Shown piece by piece: positions 1-11,010 of a stretch of DNA of 64,000 bases (positions are counted from its first letter, which is position 1; each line of letters opens with the position of its first letter). The stretch lies in assembly GCA_947450545.1 (NCBI GenBank), contig CANFVU010000003.1, positions 1-64,000 of the forward strand, written 5' to 3'. Origin of the DNA: Actinomycetota bacterium. GTDB lineage: Bacteria; Actinomycetota; Actinomycetes; Nanopelagicales; Nanopelagicaceae. The position numbers were made by a program, and so were the translations under genes. The notes beneath the pieces were generated by a model. It was not told the origin of the DNA, did no database searches, and saw only the letters and a program-made list of their open reading frames with translations.

Positions 1-48
1 ACACAGCGATTATGAGCCGCTTGCTCTACCAAGCTGAGCTACCCCGCC
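1..48 (-). tRNA. tRNA-Met (CAT), 3' part truncated by window edge
   Basis: Reverse complement GGCGGGGTAGCTCAGCTTGGTAGAGCAAGCGGCTCATAATCGC shows acceptor 5' strand, D-arm and a CAT anticodon loop (CTCATAA). Confidence 0.85.
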
Positions 49-49
49 G

Positions 50-122
50 AGCCCCCAATCGGAATCGAACCGATGACCTTTTCCTTACCATGGAAACACT
101 CTACCGACTGAGCTATGGGGGC
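50..122 (-). tRNA. tRNA-Thr (GGT)
   Basis: Reverse complement GCCCCCATAGCTCAGTCGGTAGAGTGTTTCCATGGTAAGGAAAAGGTCATCGGTTCGATTCCGATTGGGGGC folds as a cloverleaf with anticodon GGT. Confidence 0.92.
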
Positions 123-239
123 GAAAAGACTTGGGCGAGCGTACAACCTCCAGACCCCGCGAGTGAAATCTCCTCGTATTTACGCACAGGTGAGAGCAGC
201 CGGCGCCTCTTAAATTGAATCTAGACTTTAACTACTCTG

Positions 240-1910
240 ATGATGAAGAAGCTCTCTACCAAGAAAAGGATTGCACTCATATGTGTAATCCTCCTGAGCG
301 TTGCCGCGTTGGGAGTCGGAGCGCAACAATTAATAAGTATCTACTCTCAAGAGGAACTTTTACTTCCGCCTATTCCCCAGCATGCTGATGTAGCTCGTCA
401 ACCACGACTTTCGTTTGCACAATCCCTCACAACTAAATTCCCATCCGATATGGGCTCACTTCCCAAATCGCACTGTGCAGCTCAGCCGAAAGACTGGTTA
501 GCACAAGAGAATCAAAACCCAGGCGTCAGTATGGATGCGAAGAAATGGCACAACCTTCACTTATTCATTCCGACAGGAAGCGTCCTCTGGACTAATCAAC
601 TTTCTGCAACGTGTGGCGATGTCATCAAAGTTCATGCATCTCTCTTTGGCGGATCAAAAGATGACAATGCACTTCGCAGAATCCACGTCATGCGCATCGG
701 TTACTACAACGGATCCGGTGCACGTTCAATGTGGAGCTCACCACTGCTCACGTTGAAAAGTTACAACGTCCCTCGAGTGAAATCTCTTACTCGTATGGTT
801 GAAACTAAATGGCCTGTCACAACATCTTTTTCTATCGGAAGCGATTGGACTCCAGGCTTGTATGTGGTCGCTTCTGAAAACGAAAATGGCACAATTGAAA
901 ATGTAACGCCACTGATTGTTAATGGTGCGCCTGCTACATCCAAACTTTTGTTGGTTCACTCGACGATGACATGGACTGCTTACAATGGATTTGGGGGGCG
1001 TTCCGCATACATGGGCCCCGTCGATGCAAAACGTGAACGTAGTCGCGTGGTCTCGATGGATAGACCTATGTTGGGAAGCGGAATCAACCACTTCGATCGC
1101 GACGCAATTGCTCTCGTTCAATTCTTAGAAGAACGAGGCATCGAAGTTGACCAAATTGCTGATACAGATATCGATCGATACCCATCACTGCTCTCCCATT
1201 ACAACGGCGTTATTTTTAGCGGTCACGCTGAATACATGACTAACCGCATCTTCAAGAGTGTCATGGCTGCAAGAAATTCTGGGATCAATTTAGCTTTCCT
1301 CGGTTCTAACACTGCTTATTGGCAAGTACGTCTTTCAGCATCTCCATCAGGGTCAGACCGAAGAATTTCCATCTATCGAAATCCTCACACGGATCCCATT
1401 ACATCGCCTGATCAAATATCCATTCAATTCAATAACCCTCGAATCAATATGTTGCCCTCACTTATTACAGGAGAAACCACTGCTGGCGTGCACGTTATGG
1501 GCGAGATGAAAGTCGTTGATAAACCACATTGGCTCAATATTTCGACACATGCGGTATTGAATGGCTGGTCTCCCAATACCGAAATTGACTCATCTCTCAC
1601 AAATGACTTTTCCGTCCCTAATCAGCACATTATTTTCTCTGGAAAATTCAAACTCACGCGTCTCTCCAAAGCCTCAAAAATTGTTGACCCTCATGCTGAT
1701 AAGCGAAACTATCTTGGGCAAACTACGTGGTTTACGACGCCGTCAGGGTCTGCGGTCTTTGTTGCAGGTGTAAATTATTGGGCGTGCGAACTTTCATATT
1801 CATGTATGGAAGGGAATGTAAATGAGGAAACTCGAAGCGTTCTGCAAAGCGTTACTGAGCAAGTGCTTCACCTTTGGCAAACTAAGGCAATCGGAAAGAA
1901 GTTGAATTAA
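240..1910 (+). CDS. Exported protein with N,N-dimethylformamidase beta-subunit-like domain
   Basis: 556 aa; N-terminal hydrophobic signal/anchor; 'HVMRIGYYNGSGARSMW' and 'YNGFGGRSAY' resemble the DMFase large-subunit-like domain. Confidence 0.55.
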   Translation: MMKKLSTKKRIALICVILLSVAALGVGAQQLISIYSQEELLLPPIPQHADVARQPRLSFAQSLTTKFPSDMGSLPKSHCAAQPKDWLAQENQNPGVSMDAKKWHNLHLFIPTGSVLWTNQLSATCGDVIKVHASLFGGSKDDNALRRIHVMRIGYYNGSGARSMWSSPLLTLKSYNVPRVKSLTRMVETKWPVTTSFSIGSDWTPGLYVVASENENGTIENVTPLIVNGAPATSKLLLVHSTMTWTAYNGFGGRSAYMGPVDAKRERSRVVSMDRPMLGSGINHFDRDAIALVQFLEERGIEVDQIADTDIDRYPSLLSHYNGVIFSGHAEYMTNRIFKSVMAARNSGINLAFLGSNTAYWQVRLSASPSGSDRRISIYRNPHTDPITSPDQISIQFNNPRINMLPSLITGETTAGVHVMGEMKVVDKPHWLNISTHAVLNGWSPNTEIDSSLTNDFSVPNQHIIFSGKFKLTRLSKASKIVDPHADKRNYLGQTTWFTTPSGSAVFVAGVNYWACELSYSCMEGNVNEETRSVLQSVTEQVLHLWQTKAIGKKLN

Positions 1911-2527
1911 TGGATTTCACTCAAGTTGATACGTTAGTTAAAGCTCTCGATGTCTTGGCAACATTTGTCTTTGCGCTCGTAGGTGCTCGTGTTGCAGCTG
2001 ACCGGGGACTTGATTACGGCGGCATTGCATTTATCGCTGCTGTCGCTTCAATAACTGGCGGAACTTTAAGAAACGTCTCTCTTGGTATTCGCCCCAATTG
2101 GATTACTAATCCGTGGATTCTCTCAAGCATTGTTGTCTCTGTGGCAATTACTATTATTTTGCAGACCACAAAGCCCATCGGAAAATTCCTTTTGATGATG
2201 GATACTTTGGGACTTGCTGTTGCAACAATTTCAGGCGTTCAAATCGCTCTTGCGTATAAAGCATCATGGTACGCAGCAATTGTTCTTGGAGTTATAACTG
2301 CAGTTGCAGGTGGATTACTTCGAGACTTGTTATGCCAATTGGAACCTGTCGTACTTCACCGCGAAACTCTCGCAACATCCGCGCTCGTAGGTGCATCCGT
2401 TTACGTTGGGCTTCATCATGCACATATGAATAGCAATCTGACTGCCCTACTTGGTGGAGTTGCAGTCATGGCTGTGCGATCAATATCAATCATCTTTGAT
2501 CTGCATTTGCCAAAAATTAAGCGCTAA
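1910..2527 (+). CDS. TRIC/UPF0126 (YicG-like) membrane channel family protein
   Basis: 205 aa; about 6 TM; 'DRGLDYGGIAFIAAVASITGGTLRNV' and 'GVITAVAGGLLRDLL' repeats typical of UPF0126. Confidence 0.8.
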   Translation: MDFTQVDTLVKALDVLATFVFALVGARVAADRGLDYGGIAFIAAVASITGGTLRNVSLGIRPNWITNPWILSSIVVSVAITIILQTTKPIGKFLLMMDTLGLAVATISGVQIALAYKASWYAAIVLGVITAVAGGLLRDLLCQLEPVVLHRETLATSALVGASVYVGLHHAHMNSNLTALLGGVAVMAVRSISIIFDLHLPKIKR

Positions 2528-2567
2528 TTTCTAGCCAGCGTTTTAACCTACGGGATGTCTTCTGAGC

Positions 2568-3494
2568 TTATTGCTGAAGAAGGGCTCTCGACGTTGCGAT
2601 TTCAAGAATTACCAAAGCAGCCAAGCGAACAGTTCGACCATCTTCTGAATCGATTGATGCATCAATCTCAGTGATATCAGCCATTCGAACTCGAGGGTCT
2701 GCAGTAAGCAGCGCTACAAGTTGGCGTAGCTCATCCGCGCTTAGCCCGCCAGGTGTTGCTGCTGGGCAAGCTGGAGTAACGCTTCGATCGCATACATCCA
2801 TGTCGATATCCAAATAAATAGCGCGGTGGTTATCTCCGGCAATAGCAAGCGCTGCTGCGGCAATTTCTTGAAGAGCTTCATTGCGAACTTGGGCTCGATC
2901 AATGACATGAATTCCATATTCACGCACTCGATCTGAATAATATTTTGAATTCGCAAAATCACTGATACCTATTTGAACAATATGCTCACCAGGAAGTCCA
3001 GCTTCAATCAATTGGCGAATAGGAGAACCATTGGAAATTCCATCGCGAATATCGTGATGTGCATCTAGTGTGATGAGTCCAACTTTATCGAGACCGCCAA
3101 CAGATTGGGCAAGGCCCGTAACACCAGAGTAAGTAATGGAATTATCTCCACCAAGAGCAATCAAGAAATTTGTTTTAAAGAGAGCAGATTCAATTTCTTC
3201 TGCTGTACTCTTTTGATCATCAGCGTTTTTAACATCACCAAAATCTGCACCGCTCAATACATCAGCGAAATCTATTTGGCAGGTTTGATTCCACGTTGAA
3301 TAACGTTGAAGAGCTCCACGAATTGCGGTTGGAGTTGTGTCAGCTTTATTAGGTGTGATTGCGGTTTTATTTGCCCCAACTCCAATTAAAGCAATATCAA
3401 CTTCGCCTTGTGGGGTGGTTGAGAACCATGCCCCTGCGCGAGGCCAATGGGAATCGTGGTGTAGCGCCATCGCCATTCCCCTATCCGTAACCAT
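2568..3494 (-). CDS. hutG: Ureohydrolase family protein, probable formimidoylglutamase
   Basis: Arginase-family motifs GGDNS, DAHHDIRD, DIDMDVCD; divergent from hutHUI. Confidence 0.75.
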   Translation of the reverse strand: MVTDRGMAMALHHDSHWPRAGAWFSTTPQGEVDIALIGVGANKTAITPNKADTTPTAIRGALQRYSTWNQTCQIDFADVLSGADFGDVKNADDQKSTAEEIESALFKTNFLIALGGDNSITYSGVTGLAQSVGGLDKVGLITLDAHHDIRDGISNGSPIRQLIEAGLPGEHIVQIGISDFANSKYYSDRVREYGIHVIDRAQVRNEALQEIAAAALAIAGDNHRAIYLDIDMDVCDRSVTPACPAATPGGLSADELRQLVALLTADPRVRMADITEIDASIDSEDGRTVRLAALVILEIATSRALLQQ

Positions 3495-3546
3495 TGTTTT
3501 TGGCTAACCTAGAGGCTTATCGTATCCAAAAATTGGTAGGAGAAAA

Positions 3547-5088
3547 ATGTCTGCAGAAGTAACTATCGGAAGAAATGGTCTTTCTACTTCCGATGTCATC
3601 GCTATCGCACGTCATAACGCGCTCATCACAATTTCACCTGAAGCACTTGATGCAATGGCTGCTTCTCGAAAAATCGTTGATGATTTGGCTGCTTCTGAGG
3701 TTCCTGCATATGGAATTTCTACTGGATTTGGTGCGCTTGCGAAGAAACATATTGATCCAGAGCTTCGAGCTCAACTTCAAAAATCTTTAATTCGATCCCA
3801 CGCAGCTGGTTCTGGTACTCCTGTTGAAGATGAAGTAGTGCGAGCGATGATGGCACTTCGCTTAGCGACAATGTGCAGTGGATTTACTGGAGTTCGTCCC
3901 GTTACTGCACAAACATATGCTGCGCTTCTCAATTCACATATCACTCCAGTTGTTCGTGAGTTTGGTTCGCTGGGTTGTTCAGGAGATTTAGCACCACTTT
4001 CTACATGTGCTCTTGCACTTATGGGTGAAGGTGATGTGCGTCGTAAAGACGGCACTATTGTTGATGCTGCAACTGCAATGGTAGAAGCAGGTATTGCTCC
4101 TATTGAGTTAACATCAAAAGAAGGTCTTGCGCTGATTAACGGCACAGATGGCATGACAGGAATGTTGGTCATGGCTCTCGATGATGCAACTGCGCTATTG
4201 AAGACAGTCGATGTAACCGCTGCTATGAGCATCGAAGCTTTGCTTGGTACGGACAAAGTTTTTGCAGAACACCTGCATACGATCCGCCCTCATCCAGGTC
4301 AGAACGCGGCAGCTAAAAATCTTCGCGAGATTCTCGGCGCATCTCCTCTTATTAAGTCGCATGCAGGCAAAGAAGATGGGCGAGTACAAGATGCATATTC
4401 ATTGCGCTGTGCACCACAGGTTGCTGGCGGGGCGAGAGACACTGTTGCGCACGCGCTATCTGTGGCTGAACGTGAATTAAGGAGCGTTATCGATAATCCA
4501 ATCGTGCTGCCTGATGGAGATGTCCGAAGCAACGGCAATTTCCACGGGGCACCTATTGCTTACGTCTTGGACTTTGTGGCAATCGCTCTTGCCGATGTTG
4601 CGTCTATGTCAGAGCGTCGCACCGATCGCATGCTCGATGAGCACCGCTCTTTCGGTTTACCCCCATTCTTGGCAGATAACGCAGGCGTCGACAGCGGCAT
4701 GATGATTGCTCAATACACCCAAGCAGGACTTGTTTCAGAAATGAAGCGTTTAGCGGTACCTGCATCAGTTGATTCAATTCCATCCTCTGCAATGCAAGAG
4801 GACCACGTATCAATGGGTTGGCATGCAGCTCGCAAACTTCGCAAAAGCGTTGATGCACTTGCTCGTGTGTTAGCAATTGAACTGATGGTTTCTGCCCGAG
4901 GAATTGATTTGCGAACACCTTTGCAACCATCTCCAGGTACGGGCGCTGCAATTAAAGTTTTGCGTACACGAGTTCAAGGACCAGGAACCGATCGTTGGCT
5001 TACTCCTGAAATTGAAGCGTCTTATGATTTAGTAGTTTCACGATCCATTTTGAACGCAGTTGAAAAGGAAATAGGAGTTCTCGCATGA
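3547..5088 (+). CDS. hutH: Histidine ammonia-lyase
   Basis: 513 aa; MIO-region '[13 protein letters not shown]', '[15 protein letters not shown]'; followed by hutU and hutI. Confidence 0.95.
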   Translation: MSAEVTIGRNGLSTSDVIAIARHNALITISPEALDAMAASRKIVDDLAASEVPAYGISTGFGALAKKHIDPELRAQLQKSLIRSHAAGSGTPVEDEVVRAMMALRLATMCSGFTGVRPVTAQTYAALLNSHITPVVREFGSLGCSGDLAPLSTCALALMGEGDVRRKDGTIVDAATAMVEAGIAPIELTSKEGLALINGTDGMTGMLVMALDDATALLKTVDVTAAMSIEALLGTDKVFAEHLHTIRPHPGQNAAAKNLREILGASPLIKSHAGKEDGRVQDAYSLRCAPQVAGGARDTVAHALSVAERELRSVIDNPIVLPDGDVRSNGNFHGAPIAYVLDFVAIALADVASMSERRTDRMLDEHRSFGLPPFLADNAGVDSGMMIAQYTQAGLVSEMKRLAVPASVDSIPSSAMQEDHVSMGWHAARKLRKSVDALARVLAIELMVSARGIDLRTPLQPSPGTGAAIKVLRTRVQGPGTDRWLTPEIEASYDLVVSRSILNAVEKEIGVLA

Positions 5089-6749
5089 CACTTCCAGGCG
5101 CACGACCAGTAACAGCAGCTCGGGGAAGCAAAATATCTGCAAAGGGATGGCAACAAGAAGGTGCCCTTCGCATGTTGCAGAACAATTTGGATCCCGAGGT
5201 AGCTGAACGTCCTGATGATCTCGTTGTGTATGGCGGAACAGGTAAAGCTGCTCGAGATTGGAAATCCTACGACGCACTTGTGCGCACACTCACGACTTTA
5301 GAAAATGATGAAACCATGTTGGTGCAATCGGGCCGACCTGTTGGCGTATTTCGCACACACGAGTGGGCTCCCCGAGTTTTGATTGCTAATTCGAATCTAG
5401 TGGGCGATTGGGCTAATTGGCCAGAATTTCGTCGCCTCGAACATTTAGGTTTAACAATGTATGGCCAAATGACTGCGGGTTCTTGGATTTACATCGGAAC
5501 TCAAGGAATTTTGCAAGGCACGTACGAAACATTTGCTGCAGTTGCAAATAAGAAATTTGGTGGAACTCTTGCAGGCACTCTGACACTTACTGGTGGCGCG
5601 GGCGGTATGGGTGGAGCTCAACCTCTAGCCGTAACAATGAATGATGGTGTCTGTATTTGCGTCGATGTTGATCACACGCGCCTTCAACGCCGGGTTGATC
5701 ATCGTTATTTGGATACATGGACTGATAACTGGGATGAAGCAATTCATCTTGCTCTTGAAGCTAAAAGTCAGCGCCGTCCACTCAGTATTGGCCTCAAAGC
5801 CAATGCCGCAGAAGTCTTTCCCGAATTCCTACGCCGTGGCGTTGCAATCGATATCGTCACTGATCAAACATCTGCCCATGATCCCCTTTCATACTTACCG
5901 ATCGGTGTCTCAGTAGATGATTGGCACAAGTTTGCTCAGGACGATCCTCAAGAATTCACTCGTCGCTCTCGCGAATCTATGGCGACGCAAGTTGAGGCAA
6001 TGGTCGGTTTCATGGATGCTGGCGCCGAAGTCTTTGACTATGGAAATTCAATTCGTGGTGAAGCAATGTTGCACGGATATTCCCGTGCATTTGATTTCCC
6101 TGGTTTTGTTCCTGCATATATTCGCCCACTCTTTAGCGAAGGTAAAGGGCCATTTCGTTGGGCTGCTCTATCTGGCAATCCAAAAGATATTGCAACAACC
6201 GATAAAGAAATTTTGAAACTCTTTCCTCAGAATGAACCTTTGCATCGCTGGATCGCAAAAGCATCAGAGAAAGTTGCTTTCCAAGGCCTGCCTGCACGAA
6301 TTTGTTGGTTAGGTTATGGAGAGCGCGATAAAGCTGGTGAACTCTTCAATCACCTGGTGAAGAAAGGCAAAGTTGACGCCCCAATTGCGATTGGACGCGA
6401 TCACCTTGATTGCGGATCTGTTGCATCGCCATATCGCGAAACTGAAGCGATGAAAGATGGTTCAGATGCAATTGCTGACTGGCCACTTCTCAACGCACTT
6501 ATTAATACAGCTTCTGGTGCATCATGGGTTTCTATTCACCATGGTGGTGGAGTTGGAATAGGACGTTCAATTCACGCCGGACAAGTGTGTATTGCAGATG
6601 GAACAAAACTTGCTGGCCAAAAACTCAACCGCGTACTTACAAACGATCCAGGCATGGGAGTAATTCGCCATGTAGATGCTGGATATGAAATCGCAGAAGA
6701 TGTTGCAGATAAGCGCCACGTACGCATTCCTATGCGCGAGGGTGTATGA
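5085..6749 (+). CDS. hutU: Urocanate hydratase
   Basis: 554 aa; '[28 protein letters not shown]', '[13 protein letters not shown]'; overlaps the hutH stop by 4 nt. Confidence 0.96.
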   Translation: MTLPGARPVTAARGSKISAKGWQQEGALRMLQNNLDPEVAERPDDLVVYGGTGKAARDWKSYDALVRTLTTLENDETMLVQSGRPVGVFRTHEWAPRVLIANSNLVGDWANWPEFRRLEHLGLTMYGQMTAGSWIYIGTQGILQGTYETFAAVANKKFGGTLAGTLTLTGGAGGMGGAQPLAVTMNDGVCICVDVDHTRLQRRVDHRYLDTWTDNWDEAIHLALEAKSQRRPLSIGLKANAAEVFPEFLRRGVAIDIVTDQTSAHDPLSYLPIGVSVDDWHKFAQDDPQEFTRRSRESMATQVEAMVGFMDAGAEVFDYGNSIRGEAMLHGYSRAFDFPGFVPAYIRPLFSEGKGPFRWAALSGNPKDIATTDKEILKLFPQNEPLHRWIAKASEKVAFQGLPARICWLGYGERDKAGELFNHLVKKGKVDAPIAIGRDHLDCGSVASPYRETEAMKDGSDAIADWPLLNALINTASGASWVSIHHGGGVGIGRSIHAGQVCIADGTKLAGQKLNRVLTNDPGMGVIRHVDAGYEIAEDVADKRHVRIPMREGV

Positions 6750-7891
6750 GTTCAACGCTTGTAACCAACATCGGTCAGCTACTTACTAATGACCCGACAA
6801 TTGGAACTTTGACTGACGCTGCACTTATCTATACAGATGGGAAAGTGAGTTGGGTTGGCTCGAAAAGCCAGGCCCCTTCCGCCGATGAGCGCATCGATGC
6901 CGATGGCGCGAGCGTCATTCCTGGGTTTGTCGACTCACATACCCATGCAGCTTTTGCTGGGGATCGCCTCAATGATTTCTTGGCGCGAATAGCTGGAACT
7001 ACCTACGCAACCGGCGGAATCAACACAACGGTAAGTGCTACTCGCGGCGCGAGTGATGGCGCTTTACGCAATCATCTTGAAAACGTCGTCACCGAATTCA
7101 CGTCACAAGGAATCACTACTTTTGAAATCAAGAGTGGCTACGGCCTTGATGTCGAGACTGAAACACGGTTGCTTCGCCTTGCTAAAGAATTTACTGATGA
7201 GACTACTTTCCTCGGTGCTCATGTTGTGCCAAAAGAATTTGCATCTAATCGACGCGACTATATAGATCTTGTGCGAGGAGCGATGCTCGACTCAGCTGCT
7301 CCGTATGCAAAGTGGATAGATGTTTTCTGCGACTCTGGCGCATTCACGCCGGATGAAGCGCGCGAAATTATTCTCGCTGGATCACAGAAAGGGCTACTTG
7401 GTCGTCTCCACGGAAATCAAATGGGAGACACTGGCGGAGTTGAATTAGCTGTTGAACTCGGAGTGGCTTCTGTTGATCACTGCACTCATGTTTCAGATAA
7501 AGCCCTTGAAGCGCTAGCAGCCTCGCAAACAGTTGCAACTCTCTTGCCCGGTGCAGAATTTTCTACGCGATCTACTTACCCTGATGCGCGTAGATTTTTT
7601 GCTGCTGGAGTACAAGTTGCCCTTGCTACAGATTTCAATCCGGGCTCGTCATACATTGCATCCATGCCCTTTGTCATCGCTATTGCTGTACGAGATATGT
7701 TCTTCTCTCCAGAGCAAGCAGTCGTTGCTGCAACGCTCGGTGGCGCTCACGCTCTTCGCAGAACCGATGTTGGACATCTTGGAATTGGTGCACGTGCTGA
7801 CGTAGTTATTCTGGACGCACCATCCTTCGAATATTTGGCATATCGCCCTGGTTCACAACTTATTAAGCAAGTGCTTGTTGCAAATCCTTAA
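6746..7891 (+). CDS. hutI: Imidazolonepropionase
   Basis: Amidohydrolase with '[16 protein letters not shown]', '[19 protein letters not shown]'; overlaps the hutU stop. Confidence 0.95.
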   Translation: MSSTLVTNIGQLLTNDPTIGTLTDAALIYTDGKVSWVGSKSQAPSADERIDADGASVIPGFVDSHTHAAFAGDRLNDFLARIAGTTYATGGINTTVSATRGASDGALRNHLENVVTEFTSQGITTFEIKSGYGLDVETETRLLRLAKEFTDETTFLGAHVVPKEFASNRRDYIDLVRGAMLDSAAPYAKWIDVFCDSGAFTPDEAREIILAGSQKGLLGRLHGNQMGDTGGVELAVELGVASVDHCTHVSDKALEALAASQTVATLLPGAEFSTRSTYPDARRFFAAGVQVALATDFNPGSSYIASMPFVIAIAVRDMFFSPEQAVVAATLGGAHALRRTDVGHLGIGARADVVILDAPSFEYLAYRPGSQLIKQVLVANP

Positions 7892-9086
7892 TCAAATCTG
7901 TCGCAGCTTCTAAACCAACAGATAAACGCAAAGTTCCTGCATGAATTCCCATCTCTGCTTGAACTTCTGGAGTTAAGCGGCGATGTGTTGATGATGCTGG
8001 GTGGGTAATAAGTGACTTGCTATCACCAAGATTGTTTGAAATATCGATCACGCGAAGCTTGTTCATGACTGCAAATGCCGCGGCTTTCCCGCCATTTACT
8101 TCAAATCCAATCATCGAACCACCTTTGCCGCTCATCTGGCTCATAGCTAAGCCGTGATGAGGATGGCTCTTTAAACCAGGGTGTCGGACGAGTTCAACTT
8201 TTGAATGCGAATCGAGAAATTCTGCAACCGCTTGCGCACTGTCGGCCATTTGATGAACGCGCATCTGAAGTGTTTCAAGGGATTTCACTAGCACCCAAGC
8301 ATTAAAGGCACTCATGGTCGGACCGGTGTGGCGATTAAATGGCAAAAGATGGTTATTGAAATATTCATCAGAGCCAAGAATCGCTCCGCCAAGAACGCGA
8401 CCTTGTCCATCAATATGCTTTGTTGTGGAATACATAACTACATCTGCGCCGAGTTCAAGTGGTTTCTGAAGAACGACTGATGCCATCACGTTATCGACAA
8501 TTACCGTTGCGCCGACTTTATGTGCAAGCTCGCTAACAAATTTAATATCTGTGATTTCAAGGAGCGGATTGCTTGGCGTTTCAATAAAGACAGCTTTCGT
8601 TGGTTGAGAAAGAGCTTTCTTCCAACCTTCGTGATCATCGCTCTTTACTAATTCAACGACTATTCCCCACTTCGGAAGAATTTCTGTCAGCACAACGTGG
8701 CATGAACTAAACATTGCTGCAGATGCAACGACTCGGTCACCAGCTGAAACGAGACAAGCAAGCGACATAAACATCGCTGACATTCCAGAGCTTGTAGCTA
8801 AACAACGAGGAGCACCTTCTAAAGCTGCCAAACGGTTTTCAAACATCGAAACTGTTGGATTGTGAAAGCGACTGTAGAGAAAGTGATCTATCTCTTCAGC
8901 AAAAGATGACTCTGCTTGTTCGGCTGTTGCATAGGTAAATCCGCTATTAAGAAATAAAGCTTCTGATGTTTCACCGAAACCTGTACGCGTAAGACCACCA
9001 CGTACTGCGAGAGTTTGTGGATCTAACTCCCATTCAGGGTCGGCGCGATGATTAGCACCTTGATCGCCCCAATAGTGATGTGTCAT
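7863..9086 (-). CDS. metZ: Cys/Met-metabolism PLP enzyme, probable O-succinylhomoserine sulfhydrylase
   Basis: PLP-lysine motif 'VMYSTTKHIDGQGRVLGGAI', 'ATSSGMSAMFMSL'. Confidence 0.82.
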   Translation of the reverse strand: MTHHYWGDQGANHRADPEWELDPQTLAVRGGLTRTGFGETSEALFLNSGFTYATAEQAESSFAEEIDHFLYSRFHNPTVSMFENRLAALEGAPRCLATSSGMSAMFMSLACLVSAGDRVVASAAMFSSCHVVLTEILPKWGIVVELVKSDDHEGWKKALSQPTKAVFIETPSNPLLEITDIKFVSELAHKVGATVIVDNVMASVVLQKPLELGADVVMYSTTKHIDGQGRVLGGAILGSDEYFNNHLLPFNRHTGPTMSAFNAWVLVKSLETLQMRVHQMADSAQAVAEFLDSHSKVELVRHPGLKSHPHHGLAMSQMSGKGGSMIGFEVNGGKAAAFAVMNKLRVIDISNNLGDSKSLITHPASSTHRRLTPEVQAEMGIHAGTLRLSVGLEAATDLIKDLQQALA

Positions 9087-9159
9087 GGCACGATTCTATT
9101 GCAAATCGTTTGCAGAACCCAACGAGAAGTAGCTTCAATTTTTATGAGAAACTTCCGAC

Positions 9160-9567
9160 ATGAAGAGCGCGCTGACACTTGTGATTGTGTTAGCTCTGAC
9201 TTCGCTCTATGGAATCTGGTTCAGAATCAACCGAGGAACCGTGAAAGCACATACGAATCCAGCTGTTACTGAAGAGGAAATCGGGGCAACCTTTGGTAGC
9301 CGACTAACTCTCTTGCAGTTCTCCTCTGCTTTTTGCACACCCTGCCGCGCTACACGAGCACTTCTTGGCGACATCACTAAAGGGCTACACGATGTAAAGC
9401 ACGTGGACATTGATGCAGAAAGCCATCTCGAGCTTGTTCGTAAACTCGATATTCGATCTACTCCTACAACTCTTATTTTAGATCACCGCGGAGTTGAAGT
9501 TGGTCGCGCAGTAGGCGCACCAAAGCGAGAGCAAGTTGTGGATGCCATCACACCGATGGATATTTAG
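9160..9567 (+). CDS. Thioredoxin-fold protein
   Basis: Membrane-anchor-like N-terminus; CxxC 'FCTPCRATRALL'; cis-Pro region 'IRSTPTTLI'. Confidence 0.85.
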   Translation: MKSALTLVIVLALTSLYGIWFRINRGTVKAHTNPAVTEEEIGATFGSRLTLLQFSSAFCTPCRATRALLGDITKGLHDVKHVDIDAESHLELVRKLDIRSTPTTLILDHRGVEVGRAVGAPKREQVVDAITPMDI

Positions 9568-9623
9568 CATCTGCGAATTCTTTGCAATTAGGTAAATAAC
9601 TTTCTCCTTCTTAAACTTCTCTA

Positions 9624-10067
9624 ATGACTAAAGTGAATGAGAAGCCAGCGATTCCAGAACTCATTGACCCTCGCGGACCGCGTGTCACAGCATCAATCAC
9701 TCTTATTGTTCTTGGAGCAGCATTCCTCACGCATTCAACTCTTCTTGTCTTAATACAACTTCTACAATTCACTATTGGTGGTTTTGTAACACCTAAGAAA
9801 GCTCCCTACGGATTGTTCTATCGCAAAGTTGTTCAGCCACGACTGAATGGAAGCTTTATTGGTGAAGATATTCGTGGCCCTCAGTTTGCTCAAAAAGTTG
9901 GATTTATCTTCGCGCTTCTTGCAACGATTGGCGCATTTACAAAAATAGATCTGCTCTTCTCAATCCCAGTCATCCTTGCTTTTGTTGCAGCAGTTCTAAA
10001 TGCAGTTTTTGATTACTGCCTTGGTTGCCAGATCTATTTACTTTTGCAAAGAATTACAAAGCGCTAA
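9624..10067 (+). CDS. DUF4395 family membrane protein
   Basis: 147 aa; 'IDPRGPRVTASITLIVL', C-terminal 'DYCLGCQIYLLL'. Confidence 0.75.
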   Translation: MTKVNEKPAIPELIDPRGPRVTASITLIVLGAAFLTHSTLLVLIQLLQFTIGGFVTPKKAPYGLFYRKVVQPRLNGSFIGEDIRGPQFAQKVGFIFALLATIGAFTKIDLLFSIPVILAFVAAVLNAVFDYCLGCQIYLLLQRITKR

Positions 10068-10986
10068 CAGCATCGAGCGCAGAAAGTTGCGCCGATGAGA
10101 GCTCCACAATTGGAAAAATCTCTTGAGCTTGTTCTGCTGTTCTCGCACTCGCAATAGGAAGACTTCCATGTCCTCGAAGCCAAGAGAGAGCAACGGCTGA
10201 CATTGAGGTGTTAAGTTCCTTGGAAATCTCTTCAATTTTTGCCAATACTGACCAACCACGATCTGTTTGATATCCCTCAACTCCACCTGCGCGAGCAGAA
10301 TCCACTTTTACACCAGGGCGATATTTTCCAGTAACAAAACCACGTGCAAGACCGTAATAAGGAATCGATGTAATTCCGAGTTCTGAAACGGCTGGTGCGA
10401 CATCGCTTTCGAATGGTTCACGGTCCATGATGTTGTATTGATTCTGCACAGCAACATAATGAGGGAAGTTATTTGATCTGCTCACAGCTGCTGCTTCTCG
10501 AAGTCGATCTCCAGAGTAATTGGAGGCAGCGATGAGATGTACTTTGCCTGCAGCAATCACTTCTGCATATGCCCCAAGAGTCTCTTCAAGAGAGACGTTT
10601 TTATCATCATCATGGGAGTAATAAAGGTCAATGTGATCAGTCTGTAGACGACGCAGCGAGTCATCCAAAGCTGATTTGATATTTGACGCCGATAAACCAG
10701 AACGCGTAGAGAGCTTTGCAACTTTAGTAGCGATAACCATTTCATGGCGATTGCCACGAGACTTCATCCAGTTGCCGATAATGGTTTCACTTTCGCCACC
10801 GACATTTCCAGGCTTCCACTCTGAATACATATCAGCGGTATCAATAAAGTTTCCACCAGCTGCTGCGTATGCATCAAGTACTGCAAAAGATTCTTCCTCG
10901 TTTGCAGACCATCCGAAAACATTGCCTCCGAGGCATAGCGGGTAGATCGAAAGATTTGTATTTGCGAGAGTGATTCTAGAAGTCAT
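10054..10986 (-). CDS. Aldo/keto reductase
   Basis: 'GGNFIDTADMYSEW', 'IDLYYSHDDD', 'IASARTAEQAQE'. Confidence 0.9.
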   Translation of the reverse strand: MTSRITLANTNLSIYPLCLGGNVFGWSANEEESFAVLDAYAAAGGNFIDTADMYSEWKPGNVGGESETIIGNWMKSRGNRHEMVIATKVAKLSTRSGLSASNIKSALDDSLRRLQTDHIDLYYSHDDDKNVSLEETLGAYAEVIAAGKVHLIAASNYSGDRLREAAAVSRSNNFPHYVAVQNQYNIMDREPFESDVAPAVSELGITSIPYYGLARGFVTGKYRPGVKVDSARAGGVEGYQTDRGWSVLAKIEEISKELNTSMSAVALSWLRGHGSLPIASARTAEQAQEIFPIVELSSAQLSALDAVSAL

Positions 10987-11010
10987 GCTTCAATCCTAAT
11001 GTTTGGATCG

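Noticed and set aside
12-218. 68-aa plus-strand ORF at the left edge
   Set aside because: Runs across the antisense of tRNA-Met and tRNA-Thr; no homology-like features.
738-1121. 127-aa antisense ORF inside the DMFase-like gene, and the many similar 60-170 aa antisense/out-of-frame ORFs throughout
   Set aside because: Each lies within a well-supported gene and lacks recognisable motifs; they look like by-products of codon usage.
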